Positions 15,001-26,761 of a stretch of DNA of 64,000 nt are shown here, one piece after another. The DNA is from Mycteria americana. Its lineage: Eukaryota > Chordata > Aves > Ciconiiformes > Ciconiidae. Both the position numbers and the translations under genes were made by a program. Within the stretch, counting starts at the first letter, position 1; each line of letters opens with the position of its first letter. The notes below the pieces were generated by a model. That model made no database searches. It had not been told where the DNA came from and saw only the letters and a list, made by a program, of their open reading frames with translations. Where the stretch lies: positions 113,140,256 through 113,204,255 of the forward strand of contig NC_134366.1 in assembly GCF_035582795.1 (NCBI RefSeq), given 5' to 3'.

Positions 15001-18000
15001 ATAAATGTAAGTATTGTCTTTTCCCTGTTTAATTTGCATACGGAATGATCCTTACTCTATTTTATCAAATGTTCTTTGAAAAACCTATTTCTTTAAAGTT
15101 TAACTTTGATCATTTAAATACATTCAATGCCTTGAGACAAGAAGTCAAACCATGTAGAAAATCAACTATAGTGGTGATGTGATAAACTAGCTAACAAAAC
15201 AGAAATTATAAAAAGTATATTTGTTTTTAGCATCTTTTATAGTAGTTTAATAATGACAACAATTTCTTTCAATTTACATTAACAATGTTCTGTGGTTGGA
15301 CCTAATTACCTGTAAGAAAAGGCAGGGGAAAATACGATCTTTTTGTGGTGCTAATTGTGTAAAATCTGGCCATACAGTTACAAAATAGGTGATACTCAAA
15401 CGAACAGTTTGAGATCTTTTCCATGGTAGCTGTTCTGTTCTGTGAATTGTTTTGGCTTTTTTTGTCCTCAGAGTTTCACTCTAGTGTGATAGTACTTAGT
15501 CTTCATTCTCTCTCCTGAGCTCAGCTTTCATAAGTGTAGGCAATGCTGAGTTACTAATTCCATCTTTGAAAATTAAATTACCAATATTATATTCACGTGA
15601 AGAAAACCACAATGAGTTTGTATACTGGATTGTTTGCTTTTGACCAGATGCCTGTATGTGTTGTCGAGGGTCACTGATGTTGGGAATATTTAGTCAAGGA
15701 CCTTTTTCATCATAGGAAAGTTATGTTAGAACATCTCCTTCTTGCAACAGGGGAGTAGATTTTCACCTGCTCAGAATCTCCTTAAAGTGGAGGCAAACCC
15801 TGAGATTGGGAAGTGGTAGTATATGCCATATCAGCACACAGATCTTTTTCTTCAAAGCATAAAAACCAGAGGACGTTACTATGGCTGTCAGTGAAGGGAG
15901 GGGGTGCTATAGATCCTTATGCATCCCTTCCCACTTGAGATATTCTATGATTCTATGATACCTTTAACATTTGCTAATAACACAAGCAATAATAAATAAG
16001 GAATCAAGAATGCATTAGGTAAGTAGCACATGGATTCAGTTAAATTGCTTCTAGCTTATTTTTGGGCAGAAATGCTATGCGCAAAGCAACAAAGCTTATG
16101 TAGTGGTAGGAATTAGCCTTTAAAGAAATATATTGCGTTGGGTCAACTTTTATGTATCTACACTGCATAAATTATTACAGAAGAAAATGTATTTTACCAT
16201 ATTAACTTTTTAACCAAGATGTGGATTCTTTTTCGTATGTAATTCTTTCAACAATCTTTGATTAATAAAGGGTTCCCTGAAATATGTAAATGAAATATTA
16301 GTACTAGTTTTTGGTCAAGTATGCAGATTGGAAGGTCAAACAGCAGTAAACAAACCATGGAATACTATAAATTCTAACATCCTTTTTCTTCCTTCTGACA
16401 GAATAAGTTCCTGCAGAACTTTTTGTCCCTTTCATTACCAAAAGGAAGCCATAAGAATCCTGGTAATGTGTCTACTCTTTGGCTAAAGCTGCTACTGAAC
16501 ATATCTTTTGGAGAAGATGGACAGCAGATGATCATGAAGATAAATGGTTTTTTAGACCAGATTGTGGAAATGTGTAAATACAAACACAAGAGCAGCCAAC
16601 ATCTAGCACTTCTCATTCTACATAACATATGTTTTAGTCCAACTAATAAACCAAAGATATTAGCTAATGGTAAGTATGTAAAGCTATTTTACTCTGAGAA
16701 TAGAGTGTCTTCCAGAATACCATATTTTCATTGCAGTTTAGGTTACTGACCAAGAACTCAATATTGCTATTTAGAAAGGCATTTTTATAAAGATTATTTT
16801 CCTAGAAGTAATTCTAGAACATATATTTTTGCAGAAAAGCAATTAAAATAAGAATATATACCAAAAGAAAAAGCAAATAAAGAGTTTAAAAAAAAATCAA
16901 TATTTTTGTGAGGCTGATCATTTGAATATAGTAACACATTACGAATGAAAGGATTCTTGCAGTTTTCTCAAACAGCTAGTTTTTCAGGGGGGAGTTGAAG
17001 GATGCTTGTGTCAGTCAGTTTGGAATAATTTTAGAAATTTTTTTTTTTTTAAATATTTCTACCATGGAAGTTCCTATCTTTCAGTTGGACAAAACCTTAT
17101 TAGCTCCTGCAAGTCATGGATGTTGAGACAAACTGTTTTGTGTTCTGTCATGTGCAGAAAACATTTATGATAATGATAAAGCTATGATCATGGCATATAT
17201 ATTTAATGTAACAACATGCACAGAATTTTTTTTCTCAGTTGTTTGTAAAAAACATGTTTCTTTCCCTCATTTAATTGAAGAGAGAATGCTTCTCTCTTTT
17301 TTATAAGTTCTCAGCAGGTTTTCCATAGTGTCCATGCTTTTCAATTTTTTTCTAAGATGCTGATTTGCTGCCTTAATTAAGCATACATTATTCAGTTACA
17401 TAATCTGTGAATTTTTATTAGGAAGTGAACAAGCAAACTTGAAGAGTCTGGCTTCAGAGGAAGGCTAGGAAATTAAGGCACCTACAGTGGGGTGGCAAAT
17501 ATTTCTTATTGGTTACAAATCATCTACATAATAAGTACTAAGGAAAATAGAAACATCTTAATTTCTATCCTGATGTGGCTCTAATTGTGGCTAGTGGGAG
17601 TTACGAAAACAGTTTCATGGCTTACTCAGTCCCTGTGCATAGCTGATGGCTGCACATAACATGCATGTTTTATTACTGATGGCTTAATTTTTTAGCATTG
17701 CTTATTTCTGGTTTGCTATATTTTTCACACGTCTTTCAATGTAGTCTGCCAAATTCGTGAGCATATTTAAATTTAATTAATCTGATAATAAAGTTTCTGT
17801 AATTCCTCTGCCATAGTGATACTTGTCATAGAAATAAGTGTACTCCAAGCATCAAAATACTGAGACGTGTAAATATATTTCTGGGTTTTTGATGATATTT
17901 TCTAGATGAGATTTTTTTATTTTTCTCATTAGATAAAGCGATTGCAGTACTGTCTGCCTGTTTGGAAAGTGATAGTTGTGCTGTTCAGAGAATAGGAGCA

Positions 18001-20287
18001 GCTTCGCTTTGGGCTTTGCTTCACAACTATCAGAAGGTTAGTATTTGAGAAACACATGAAAAAAATTGTAATGTTAATTTTATTATGCTGTAAACAATAC
18101 AGTAACCTTTAAGTAAATAAAAATAAAGTTTACAGTAGCAGTTCCATTTTATTATTTTAATCACATAGCTGCTCAGGCTAGGAGGTTAAACAACATGGTA
18201 AGGAGGCAGCTTGTCCTCTGTGATTCGTGACTGCTTATATAAATGCAATCTGTATGATGATGCAGTCATATGCTAATTCTAAAATTCCTGCATCTCATGT
18301 TTTGCTGAATTATTGTCATTTTCTAAACTTTGCTGTTAAAGTGTGAACATGTGGGGAAGAAAGTCAAGTCATTGTATTTTGTGTGTTTGTGTCTGCTACA
18401 GGCAAAAGTTACTTTGAAGAACCCATCAATAAGGAGAAGAATAGATGAGGCTTATTCTTTAGCGAAGAAAAGTAAGTCTTAGTTCCAACTAATGCCAATT
18501 CTGTATCTTTCCACTGGGTAGATCATTAATACATTTCAATTTATATCATCGCAGTAAGTTTTTGTTGTGCTACAAGTTTTTGAAAGGATACTTTTGTCTC
18601 TAAAATAATGAGTAGCAATATGCTTTATGGTTAGGCATCTTATAGATATAGAAAAATGTCTCTTGGTTAACAAATTATAAATAAGACCTCAGGTAATTGC
18701 TAAGGTTAGTTTGTAAGAATAGGTTTGATGGTGCTTGCAGCAAAATGCTTTCTTTGCATATCACGCTTCTGTGTTAATTCTTAAATTTAGTTATAAGAAA
18801 AATTGTTCATTTAGCATTGACTTTGCTTAACAGTGCTCAACCTCACTGTGTTCAGGCACACAGAGAACGGATCAGAACAGATCATTGTGCCAGTCTTAAA
18901 ATACTGTACCATCAGTTAGCTGACTTTCTGAAAGCTTGAGTTTCTTGCTCAAGTAACTGAACATAACTATCATTTGAATAGCTTTTATACGATAGGTTGC
19001 TATCTTCAGCTCAAGAGCATTCATTTTGAAAGATGTTCAAACACTGGTCTGTAGCTGGAGCTTCAGTACCTAATAATGGGTTTATTGGTTGTTAGTCACA
19101 TCAAGACTCTGATCTTGCGAAAACATGCAGATGTTTCATTTTAAGCCAATGAGTGTTCCTACTGATTTTAATTGCTCTATAGATGTACTCAAAGAGGTTT
19201 ATCAATTGGAGGGCTTATAATACCGAGTTCCAATAGTATTTTGCACAACAGAACTGCCACAAAATTTCTGCCTACATTGAACACTGTCGGTATCCTAATA
19301 AGGAGGAGATGTATTTTTGCTAGAATGTCTCATGATACTTCTTCCTGTACTGTCACCCAAATCCATTGATTTTGTCAATGTACTGTTTCAAACTCATCCT
19401 TTACTGAGTCAACCATTAAATATAATGCAATATTTCATATACTGATATTGTGTTAATAAATAGATAAGTTTGTATTGTTCTTTATAGCATAACTACCACT
19501 GATAAGAGACTTCAAAATATTATGTTGAATTGACAAGGTAGAAATATGCAGCTTTTAGACTAACACCTTGTAGCTTTGATCCCTATTTATTTATGTACTA
19601 CTTTAGAACATAAAGTCCTAGACTGAAAGATTGATTTTTAATTCAATAAATATTTAAATATCAAAATATTGAGTATGAAAGATTTTATGCAACTGTAATT
19701 GTTACAGTTTACAGTCATGCGAAGTTGTCATCTATATTTTCCTGCTTTAAGGTTCTCAACTAGCCTACCCCATTAAAGCTTTGATCACTTTACAGTGATA
19801 ATTGGGCTAAAATGGTAGATTGTTCTTCTGCGTACAAGTGGGGGAATTTTTCAACGTCTATTGTTATTTTTCATTTCCCACTTTGCCCTACCCAAGGAGA
19901 AATTTTGGCAAGAACAAGGCGTGACCTCATTGTAGCACAGCATAATCAAAAGGCAGTTTTCACTTTTTATTTGTTACAACTAAACAGGGGCTTAGAAAGC
20001 TGCTAAAAACCCTAGCCTTTTAAAAAACAAAACAAACAGGCTTTGCAACATAAAATATTAGTACTTGATTTGCTACTTGTAATGTAGATGTTAAGATCAT
20101 AAAATAGCATGAATTCTAGCAAGGCATTTGATGCAATCTTTGAAAAAATAATTTTGTATTAAGAATCAACTAGAAGTTCAAATCTTGTTTTTTCTTCCTT
20201 TTAGCTACTCCACAGCCAGAAGAAAATGAGCTACATGCCTACTATTTAAAATGCTTAGAGAATATAGTGCAGCTTCTTGATAGTTAA
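1..20287 (+). CDS. RTTN: Rotatin (RTTN), C-terminal ~409 residues, 10 exons, 5'-partial
   Basis: Rotatin is a large armadillo-repeat-type protein of centrioles and ciliary basal bodies. It is needed for building full-length centrioles and, in the mouse, for axial rotation and left-right patterning; human mutations cause microcephaly and polymicrogyria. The window enters the gene inside an exon. The segments 1-99, 4667-4772, 7152-7246, 10873-10950, 12416-12542, 14330-14529, 16402-16669, 17933-18036, 18402-18471 and 20205-20287 all have AG/GT borders. They splice in phases 0,1,0,0,1,0,1,0,1 to one open frame of 1230 nt ending in TAA. The translated helices are Leu-rich and ARM-like (for example [31 protein letters not shown]). 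Human rotatin has about 2,226 residues, so roughly the last fifth is here. The identity was recognised from the protein sequence and is supported by CD226 lying next on the same strand. No frameshift or premature stop is seen. Confidence 0.93.
100..4666 (+). other. RTTN intron, AT-rich
   Basis: An intron of 4.6 kb between two rotatin exons. It holds only AT-rich sequence, short poly-T and poly-A runs and a small perfect hairpin (catcacta/tagtgatg, about 4547-4566). No gene or clear repeat family was recognised. Confidence 0.8.
4667..4772 (+). CDS. RTTN: RTTN exon
   Basis: Preceded by ...tatttgtag and followed by gtgagc. It is 106 nt long, phase 0 in and phase 1 out. It encodes an amphipathic ARM-like helix pair starting [20 protein letters not shown]. 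Confidence 0.92.
4773..7151 (+). other. RTTN intron containing a CR1 copy
   Basis: An intron of 2.4 kb. Its middle and right part is a CR1 LINE 3' end. A 157-codon open stretch at 5191-5664 has no recognisable family resemblance and is taken as chance. Confidence 0.8.
5860..6600 (+). mobile_element. CR1 LINE, 3' end (degenerate)
   Basis: A 5'-truncated copy of the CR1 non-LTR retrotransposon in a rotatin intron, same strand as the gene. It shows the end of the reverse-transcriptase frame (residues like [19 protein letters not shown] at about 6125-6180). The typical CR1 3' stretch follows (gagaggctgagggaactgg, then ttcaacctggagaaaagaag, about 6202-6245). Near the end comes ggttggactgtatcacctt and a decayed form of the terminal ATTCTATGAT-type repeat (about 6575-6600). 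Stops and indels show an inactive copy. The left edge is uncertain by some tens of bases. Confidence 0.88.
7152..7246 (+). CDS. RTTN: RTTN exon
   Basis: Acceptor ttttgtcttccag, donor gtaact. It is 95 nt long, phase 1 in and phase 0 out. It encodes a helix containing [20 protein letters not shown] and ends in a Lys-rich run (AQKKK) at the junction. That run suggests an exposed linker between helical repeats. Confidence 0.92.
8478..8512 (+). repeat. (GTTT)n simple repeat
   Basis: An imperfect run of TTTG/GTTT units within a T-rich stretch of the intron. Confidence 0.85.
9690..9708 (+). repeat. (AAAT)n simple repeat
   Basis: Short tandem AAAT units (aaaataaataaataaata) in a rotatin intron. Confidence 0.8.
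10873..10950 (+). CDS. RTTN: RTTN exon
   Basis: Acceptor ctctggatag, donor gtaagt. It is 78 nt long (26 codons), phase 0 at both ends, so skipping it would keep the frame. It encodes [20 protein letters not shown] and onward. It is too short to stand out as a free open reading frame and was found from the splice sites and frame. Confidence 0.9.
10951..12415 (+). other. RTTN intron with LTR remnant
   Basis: An intron of 1.5 kb with a pyrimidine-rich tract at 11320-11760. That tract keeps long frames open by low complexity (for example 11485-11901). An LTR edge lies at about 12224. No gene is supported. Confidence 0.75.
12224..12285 (+). mobile_element. Remnant of the 5' edge of an ERV LTR
   Basis: The stretch TGTGCTGGTTTTGACTGGGA and the following tagagttaattt match the sense-strand start of the LTR seen complete at 62523-63087 (on that copy's minus strand, beginning TGTCCTGGTTTCAGCTGAGA). 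Similarity fades by about 12285. Only the outermost part of U3 survives, and no internal viral sequence is present. Confidence 0.6.
12416..12542 (+). CDS. RTTN: RTTN exon
   Basis: Acceptor gttcttgtag, donor gtatga. It is 127 nt long, phase 0 in and phase 1 out. It encodes [20 protein letters not shown] and then a Leu-rich helix ([17 protein letters not shown]). The first codon is ATG, but this is an internal codon of rotatin and not a start. Confidence 0.92.
12543..14329 (+). other. RTTN intron
   Basis: An intron of 1.8 kb of AT-rich sequence. No repeat family or gene was recognised. Confidence 0.75.
14330..14529 (+). CDS. RTTN: RTTN exon
   Basis: Acceptor atttctttaag, donor gtaagt. It is 200 nt long, phase 1 in and phase 0 out. 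It encodes a Ser-rich loop ([16 protein letters not shown]) and then the helix [19 protein letters not shown], an ARM-type repeat pattern. Confidence 0.93.
14530..16401 (+). other. RTTN intron with CR1 tail
   Basis: An intron of 1.9 kb. Apart from the CR1 tail near 15.9 kb it shows nothing recognisable. Confidence 0.75.
15895..15959 (+). mobile_element. CR1 LINE, extreme 3' tail
   Basis: The sequence gatccttatgcatcccttcc followed by cacttgagatattctatgat and ttctatga is the typical CR1 3' terminus with its ATTCTATG-type tail repeat. Only about 65 bases are certain. Sequence upstream to about 15700 may belong to the same copy. Confidence 0.75.
16402..16669 (+). CDS. RTTN: RTTN exon (largest in window)
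   Basis: Acceptor ccttctgacag, donor gtaagt. It is 268 nt long, phase 0 in and phase 1 out, and encodes 89 full codons. Helical stretches include [20 protein letters not shown] and [15 protein letters not shown], both typical of armadillo-like repeats. Confidence 0.94.
16670..17932 (+). other. RTTN intron
   Basis: An intron of 1.3 kb, AT-rich, with a T11 run near 17040. Nothing else was recognised. Confidence 0.75.
17933..18036 (+). CDS. RTTN: RTTN exon
   Basis: Acceptor ttttctcattag, donor gttagt. It is 104 nt long, phase 1 in and phase 0 out. It encodes [20 protein letters not shown] followed by an Ala/Leu-rich helix ([15 protein letters not shown]). Confidence 0.92.
18037..18401 (+). other. 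RTTN intron
   Basis: An intron of 365 bases. Nothing was recognised beyond the splice sites. Confidence 0.8.
18402..18471 (+). CDS. RTTN: RTTN exon
   Basis: Acceptor gtctgctacag, donor gtaagt. It is 70 nt long, phase 0 in and phase 1 out. It encodes a basic segment ([20 protein letters not shown]). Too short to appear as an open reading frame by itself. Confidence 0.9.
18472..20204 (+). other. RTTN intron
   Basis: The last intron of rotatin in this window, 1.7 kb, AT-rich. No gene, repeat family or structured RNA was recognised. Confidence 0.75.
20205..20287 (+). CDS. RTTN: RTTN last coding exon with stop
   Basis: Acceptor tttcttccttttag. The phase 1 entry completes a Thr codon, and the frame then runs [20 protein letters not shown] to a TAA at 20285-20287. 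This is the C-terminus of rotatin. The exon continues into the 3'UTR. Confidence 0.92.
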
Positions 20288-20668
20288 CGATCATCAGATG
20301 ACTTCTCATGTTGAAATTGGACAGCTTATTCAATGGGAGCCTGAAATTTAAAGGAAATAATTCTAATTCATGGATTTGTGGCAGCAGCATACATGCTATG
20401 AAGCAATTTATGAAGCCTTTGAGGAAGGAGTTCATCACTTTGAACTAAAGAAATTGCACTAAATATGGTTCAAACTATTTGTACTGTAATCCCAATGGGA
20501 AATTGTAATGATACTACCATGTAAAGTATGTACACAGAAGAAGGAATGTACAGAGGAAAAGGATGTGAAAAATCAGTAATTTTCTTAAATTATGCATTGA
20601 AATTGTTACTGTAAAGTATTAGAATTGCTGTTTTGGATTAGTCTTAATAAAAGGGTTTTTAATTGACA
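20288..20668 (+). other. RTTN: RTTN 3' untranslated region
   Basis: Non-coding sequence of about 380 bases between the rotatin stop and the probable cleavage site. The end is placed 15-20 bases after the AATAAA, so it is approximate. No repeat or structured element was recognised in it. Confidence 0.75.
20646..20651 (+). terminator. RTTN: RTTN polyadenylation signal AATAAA
   Basis: A canonical AATAAA lies 359 bases after the stop codon. A GT-rich stretch (catttgttgtcggtgg, from about 20671) follows in the position of a downstream element. Cleavage is expected at about 20665-20670, which is inferred. Confidence 0.8.
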
Positions 20669-23600
20669 TCAGCATTTGTTGTCGGTGGATTGTAATTTGT
20701 AAAGTTGCAGATGTGCACGGTGCGTACTTAGATTCAAGAACTGAAAATGTTGGCAGTTATGGTGTGTAATACCTATTAAGTATAGAACAGCAAGGTGTGT
20801 GTGTTAGTTTTGAAGGAGTTTTCAGTTCAAACTGCTGCATATTTTTAAGATGCTAACAATTGAAAAAGAGCTCTCAATTGCTCACATTACAGGTGACAGT
20901 TTTGTTAACATAGCATTGTATTCAGGATATGAGGTATATGCGTCAGTTTTAGTTAGTTACGTTACAACATCGTATAAAATATTTGAGACACAATGTGTTG
21001 GTTTCCAATTTATAAACACTTCAAATCTTTTCCTTGAGGGAAAAACCAGTCTGTTATCCAGGCCTGTGTTTTCTTTGAACTGCTACTATGTAACTATTGT
21101 CGTAAGTTTTTCAGTATTCTGTGCTAAATGAGTTTGAGAGAAAAATACATTGATGCCTGAGGACATGACGGTTTTGCTGAACATGCTTCTGAAATACCTA
21201 GCAGGGTGTTTAGATTTCCCTCAACACATAAAGTTTTTGTTTTATGGCAGGGACAGCTAAAAGTGAGCAAATAGAAAGCAAAACTTGGGTTACATCTCTA
21301 AAAGAGTTGTAGCAAGGCCATGTCTACATTTATTAGTCTTTTCTTCCTAACCAGGTGATGAAAGTATTTTCCACTGACAGAGGAGATTTTGTTTGTTTGT
21401 TTTGTGATGCTTACAAGTAATGTGTGACTTGATATTATTCAGCAGACATAAGCGTGATGCTTATAGTGGCTGGATTAAATCATTACTAGAAATGTAATTA
21501 TCAGCTAACCTCCCACACCTCCACCGAACAAAAAGCAAGGGTAGACCACCAGAGTCTGATTCTTTTCCACTTGATACACTGCGTAATTATTGTAACCTCC
21601 AAAGTGGTTGTTAAATGCTGTCATGCTCATCCCATAGTGCTGCAGAAGAGTAAGCTGCAGGGCAGGAGAGCACTCAACAGCAGACAGCTCTGCAAGTCAG
21701 CGTTTGCTGTCTGGTGGAGGGGTTCTCTTCCCCTCAGACTAGCGAGTGTCGATTCTCTTCAGAGACGTATGTTTCAGCATACTTGACCCCAATGATTTCT
21801 CTCATAAATCAGGTTGTAAGTCAAAATGCAGATTGTTTGCCAGTTTGCTTTCTTTTCCAGAGAGACAAAAAATGAGAGCACTCAATGCCAAATTAATTCC
21901 AATGGAAGTAAACACTCAGCAAGGATGGTGAGAGCTCTTTCAAAATGTAGAAATACACATGGATCTAGTGAGGTGAAATAGGGCTGCATAGTTGAATGAC
22001 TTCATTAAATGCAAGCACAATATAATACGAACATAGAACTGGATGCTTGTTTTCTTCTATTTTACTGAGCTGTACAAATTCTTGAAGAAATTACTCATAT
22101 TGAAAAATCCGGAGAAATTGCTAATACATTTGTTGTTACAGTAAGCCTTAGTGCAAGTGCTGTGTTTATCCCAAAACGAGCATAGATCTAACCGCTATTT
22201 TCTCAGTATTTTGCAACATTTTACAATTGTGGGAAGCGATGGAAGTGATGGTGTAAGTAAATACTTTTGTTTGGTGTTTCTCCTCAGGAAAATCAAAACA
22301 ATTTTTAGCCTCTCAGGGCATGTACCTCAAATCTGTATATTCACTTTGTGTACAAAGTCTTCACAGAATACTTAAAACTTCTCTCCTTCAAGATTAAGGA
22401 AAGAGGAATTTATTTATTTAAATGACAGCACTCTCTTCATCACCGTTTCCCTCAAAAATCGAGGACGTGCAGTGGCTGCATCCTGTCTCTCTGCATGTTA
22501 ATAAAGAGGTGGGTTATAAAACATAAATGACCCCATAATTTCTGTTCACTGGCACTTAGACTAGCACAATTAGCCTCACAATAACCTTTAGTCTTAATAG
22601 CTTTCATGAAAGAAAATTAAAATATTGAGACCTCATTCACAGTTAAACTTAATTTCAGAATTTTGGAGATGCATCTGTTTTCAAGGATGTGGTATTTATC
22701 ATGTTTGGGTTTTCAAAGAAAATTAAATCTTAAAATACTTTCAAATTTTAAGAGCTGTAAAATAATTTCTTATTCTACAGAGGAAAATGCAATTAAAGTG
22801 GAGATGGATTCCCTGAACAGACTACAGAATTTAAATGGTAATATTCAGCATGCATCTAGTTTCTCTAATAAAAGGCATAGCCATTCAAGCTAGGAGTCTC
22901 TTGAAAATCCTTATCCAGGAGAACAGAATTATCATTTGCACTAACAGCAAATATATTATACTCTTACTTGGTTGCTTTATCCTTTATGATAACTTTGTAA
23001 TCAAGAAAGAAGTTATTTTAAATTCAAAAGAGGTATGTACATAAAATCCACTACAAATGAGGCTTTCAGATTTTTCAAGACTGATGTGTCATCTACTGCA
23101 TGTTCAAAACTTTCAAAGAAATAATTGTCGCTTGAGTGGTAAAAAATTGTGGATTAAAATTAAATCATTTAGTTTTGATTGTGTGTGTGTTCATGCAAAT
23201 AGGGACATTAAGTCATGACTTGCTGATGAAGTTTTCAAACCTTTGAGTAATAGATTTTTAAACATACTTGAAAATTCTCAGAAAAAGATTTCATTTATGA
23301 GAGGCACTATTTTTTGCTTTTCCAGCAATTTGGAACTATGGATTCTCCTCACTCAGTTATAGCAACTACACAGCCCCTGGTGGAGTTTTTCATTGGTTCC
23401 TCTCCATATCAAACTTGCAAATTACAGCAATTGCAGGCTTCTGGCTTCAGTGGAATGATGGAGCAGTACTGGCCAGACTGGGGAGGGGAATTTTCTATAC
23501 TGAGACTTTGGCCCAGCTTTATATAAGGGTTTCCCTTCACAGTAAAGTAGAAGCTACTGTGACAGCTTCTCAAATCTGATTGTCCTTCAGAGAAGAGTTT

Positions 23601-26600
23601 TACTGTCTTCTAGGGAAAAAAAAAAAATTGGTTAGCAGACACCTGAAGATTGCTCTCCTCTGGGGAGTCTAGGGACACTCTACAATTCACTTGAGTTTTC
23701 TTGTCATCGTAAAAAAAAAAAAAAAAAAGTGATCCCTTCAAAGCTTTTCCCCAGACTGCCTCCTAGAGTAATCATTTACAGCTACACCGCTGTGATAGCA
23801 GTCATATTACCGTTACTTTAGAAGAAAGAGTGAGTTATGGTAAATGCAATTTCACAACACTTCAGTCCTTTTTGGCTCCTGGGCCTCACTGTAGATGTGT
23901 GTTCTTCATTTATCACCACCTCCTCATCTTTTTTGGTGATTACCTGACCTCGTTCAGCTATTCTGTGTGGTCTCTAGGCATTCCCACGAGCTGGTTAATC
24001 TCCATGTTGTGTAAGCCAGAAGGGTTTGGCCCCATGGGTGAGAGTCAGTCTGTGCCCTCTGGCCTCAGCGCCAGCTACTCTTGCGCACATCTTATTTTTA
24101 TAACCAGTGTTTTAGGTACTGAAGATGAACAGTAGGGATTTTACAATTCAGTTTGGTATTCAGCTGCATGTTCCCCCTGCCAACCCTGTGTCAGCCACCA
24201 CAACCTTTTCAAGAGGAAAAAAAAAATGCATGGTGTGAAACCTGGTCCCATTTTCACTGGAAGAGGAGATTCTCACAGCACCTGCTTTCCTGCATCCACA
24301 ATGGAGAGTGTCCGTCTGTGTTGGATTTACAGCAAACAAACATGCTCAGGTTCACAAATGTACTTATTCTTCATGGACCAGTTCGGAATGATCAATCCAG
24401 ACGCTATGTCATCTTCTTGATCACTTGCCAATAGGACTATGAAGTTTTGCATTTTTAGATCCTGGTCCTTAGTGGTTAGTATATGTGTGCAAGTCTTTGC
24501 AGAGCAAAAATATAATTTTAATAGAAATCAATACTGCATATGATTTTTGCATACAATTCTATAATTTTATTCAAAAAGAAAATGTTGGGAGGCAGTTGGC
24601 CTTAGAAGGGTTTTTCATAAATATGTGATGGAGCTGTTTGGAAACAAATTCATTTTTTGTTGCACAAAATGTTTACATTTCTTTTCCACTTCAGCTGAAA
24701 ATAAAAATAATCTGCTTTTTATAAAGAAACCTCAAGAGACTCATAAATAGATTTTTTGATTAATATTAAGTTTTTATGATTTTTATTTTTTATACATTTT
24801 TTAGATGTTTATATTTTTTCAGAGAAGTCTAAAAAATTTTTATTAACTTCAATGCTGGTGTTTTTCTGCTTTTATTCTGTCTTTTTTGCTTTGTTTTGGA
24901 TTACTGATATACCTTTATCTACCTTTTAGATCCAATAATGCATTATTTAGGGCCTAAAAATATAAATTCTTCTGGCCAGTGATTCTATATAATACATGAA
25001 TCTTGAATTTGATTTGGCATGTCTAATTCTTCTCAATTTGAACAATTATGCCATTTAAATCATCAGCCATTGTTATCAAACCAGTCTGAAATATAATGTT
25101 GATTTTAAAAAATTAAATCAGAACCAAACATATTTCAATATTCCTTGTTGTTTTATTGAAAAGCCATTTCACAGTCAAGCTATGCTAGGAGAGAACCAGC
25201 CCAAGTCTTGCGTGGCTGAGATGACAAGCCATGGGGACGTAGTGACTTCAAAGTGACAAGACAGACTGCATTCACCCACATCTCTTAAAAGGACACGCTG
25301 GCCAAAGACTATCCATTCACTTTATTAGAACAGGAAAGTTCTGGTTTAATGCAGTTTCTGACTTTATTGGTAAGAAGGAAAAGCTGCAACCAAGTTCCAA
25401 TTTGGTTGTTGCTTCTCTGAAAATGAGGGGAAAGCTGATTTAGGTGTGCCTTAAATATTGTTTGTCCATTGCTGACAAGGACAGGTAGAAGCTGATTGTT
25501 TTTCTCACTGATTTGTGAATGATTTTAATGCAATACAGGTTCAGCTGGACAGGATTTTTGGCAAAGAAAGAGGTTCAAGATAAACCTGCTGTACTTCCTT
25601 TCACAATTAACGCTGGCCAAGTCATGTCTGCTTTCAAAAGAATCACTCTAAGAGGCTTGCTGACTGTTAGTATCAAAGCTGATACTCTGGCTTGAGGAGC
25701 CTGAGGTTAACAACCCCAAAACATGCATATTCTAAGACTACTTTCTATAAAACAATTTATAGCTAACTTACTGTTTTAAAATAAAATTTTAGCATTTTCT
25801 TTAACCTAATATTTGCCAAGAACAGCAGAAAAAGAAAGGAAAAAAATTTCTAAAAGTGAAAAGACTTATAGGATACTTGGGGGAAAAAACTGATTTTTGT
25901 GTGCGTGTGAAATAGATTTCTCCATCAGGCAGGCAGGCGGGATTGATTAAGTCGCAGCAGGCAATTTTTATGACCAATAAAGAGTAGATCTGAACCCACA
26001 AGCAGTACATATCCATGCATACTTTCTCTAAAAGCTTTCGCTTCTTACTGGCAGGTAAAACTTATGTTTTCTTTTCTTTCTTTTTCTATAGGAAAAGTGT
26101 TTCTAAAAACAACATGAAGTGTAGGGTAACGTGACACAAGAAACACTGCTAGTGAGTTGAACGTTTGAAGCATTTGAAGCCACCGGAATACAGGCTGGCA
26201 ATTCCCAGTGCTTCATGGAGGTAATACAAGATTTTGTTCACCAGTCATTCACATGCCTTGCAATTTTTCACTGGTGTTGCCTATCTTTAGAAATGCTTCC
26301 TAATTGAGAATATTTTCAGAAGTCTCACCTGGAGTTGAAATACATGTGAGATCATAAGCAACAAGGAATGCCTTTTAAAACCAAGTATTTTCTATCCTCG
26401 CTCCTTCAAGAAGCCTACGTAGCAGTGCAGAGCTCCATGGAGACAGAGCAGAACAGGAGAGAAGTCTGCACTGCCTGGGGCCCAGTGTCTTACGAATACA
26501 GGGAGTTAAGGGATCACCCGTGTCCTTGCTTTAGATCCATAAGTAAATGTGTGTTATTAAAAACTTGCTAACCAATTCAGATGCGGTCTGCTAACTGAGT

Positions 26601-26740
26601 TTAACAAGAGGATAACATCTCCTCAGTTTAATTTCCTGTGTTAGGTCTGCATCACCGGCTGCTACTGACTTCAGAGACCAGTTAGTGTGGCTTTGTGCCA
26701 ATCGTTAAACCAAATGATAAACCAAAACCTGAACAATACT

Positions 26741-26761
26741 GGGGGGGGGGGGTGGGGGGGG
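26741..26761 (+). repeat. G-rich run (G12-T-G8)
   Basis: Twelve G, one T and eight G in a row. It could form a G-quadruplex and is prone to sequencing and length error. Confidence 0.9.

Noticed and set aside
23314-24434. Series of 60-100 codon frames on + strand in the intergenic region
   Set aside because: Different frames, no domain, no consistent splice sites; interrupted by poly-A runs. A TATATAAG near 23519 alone does not support a promoter.
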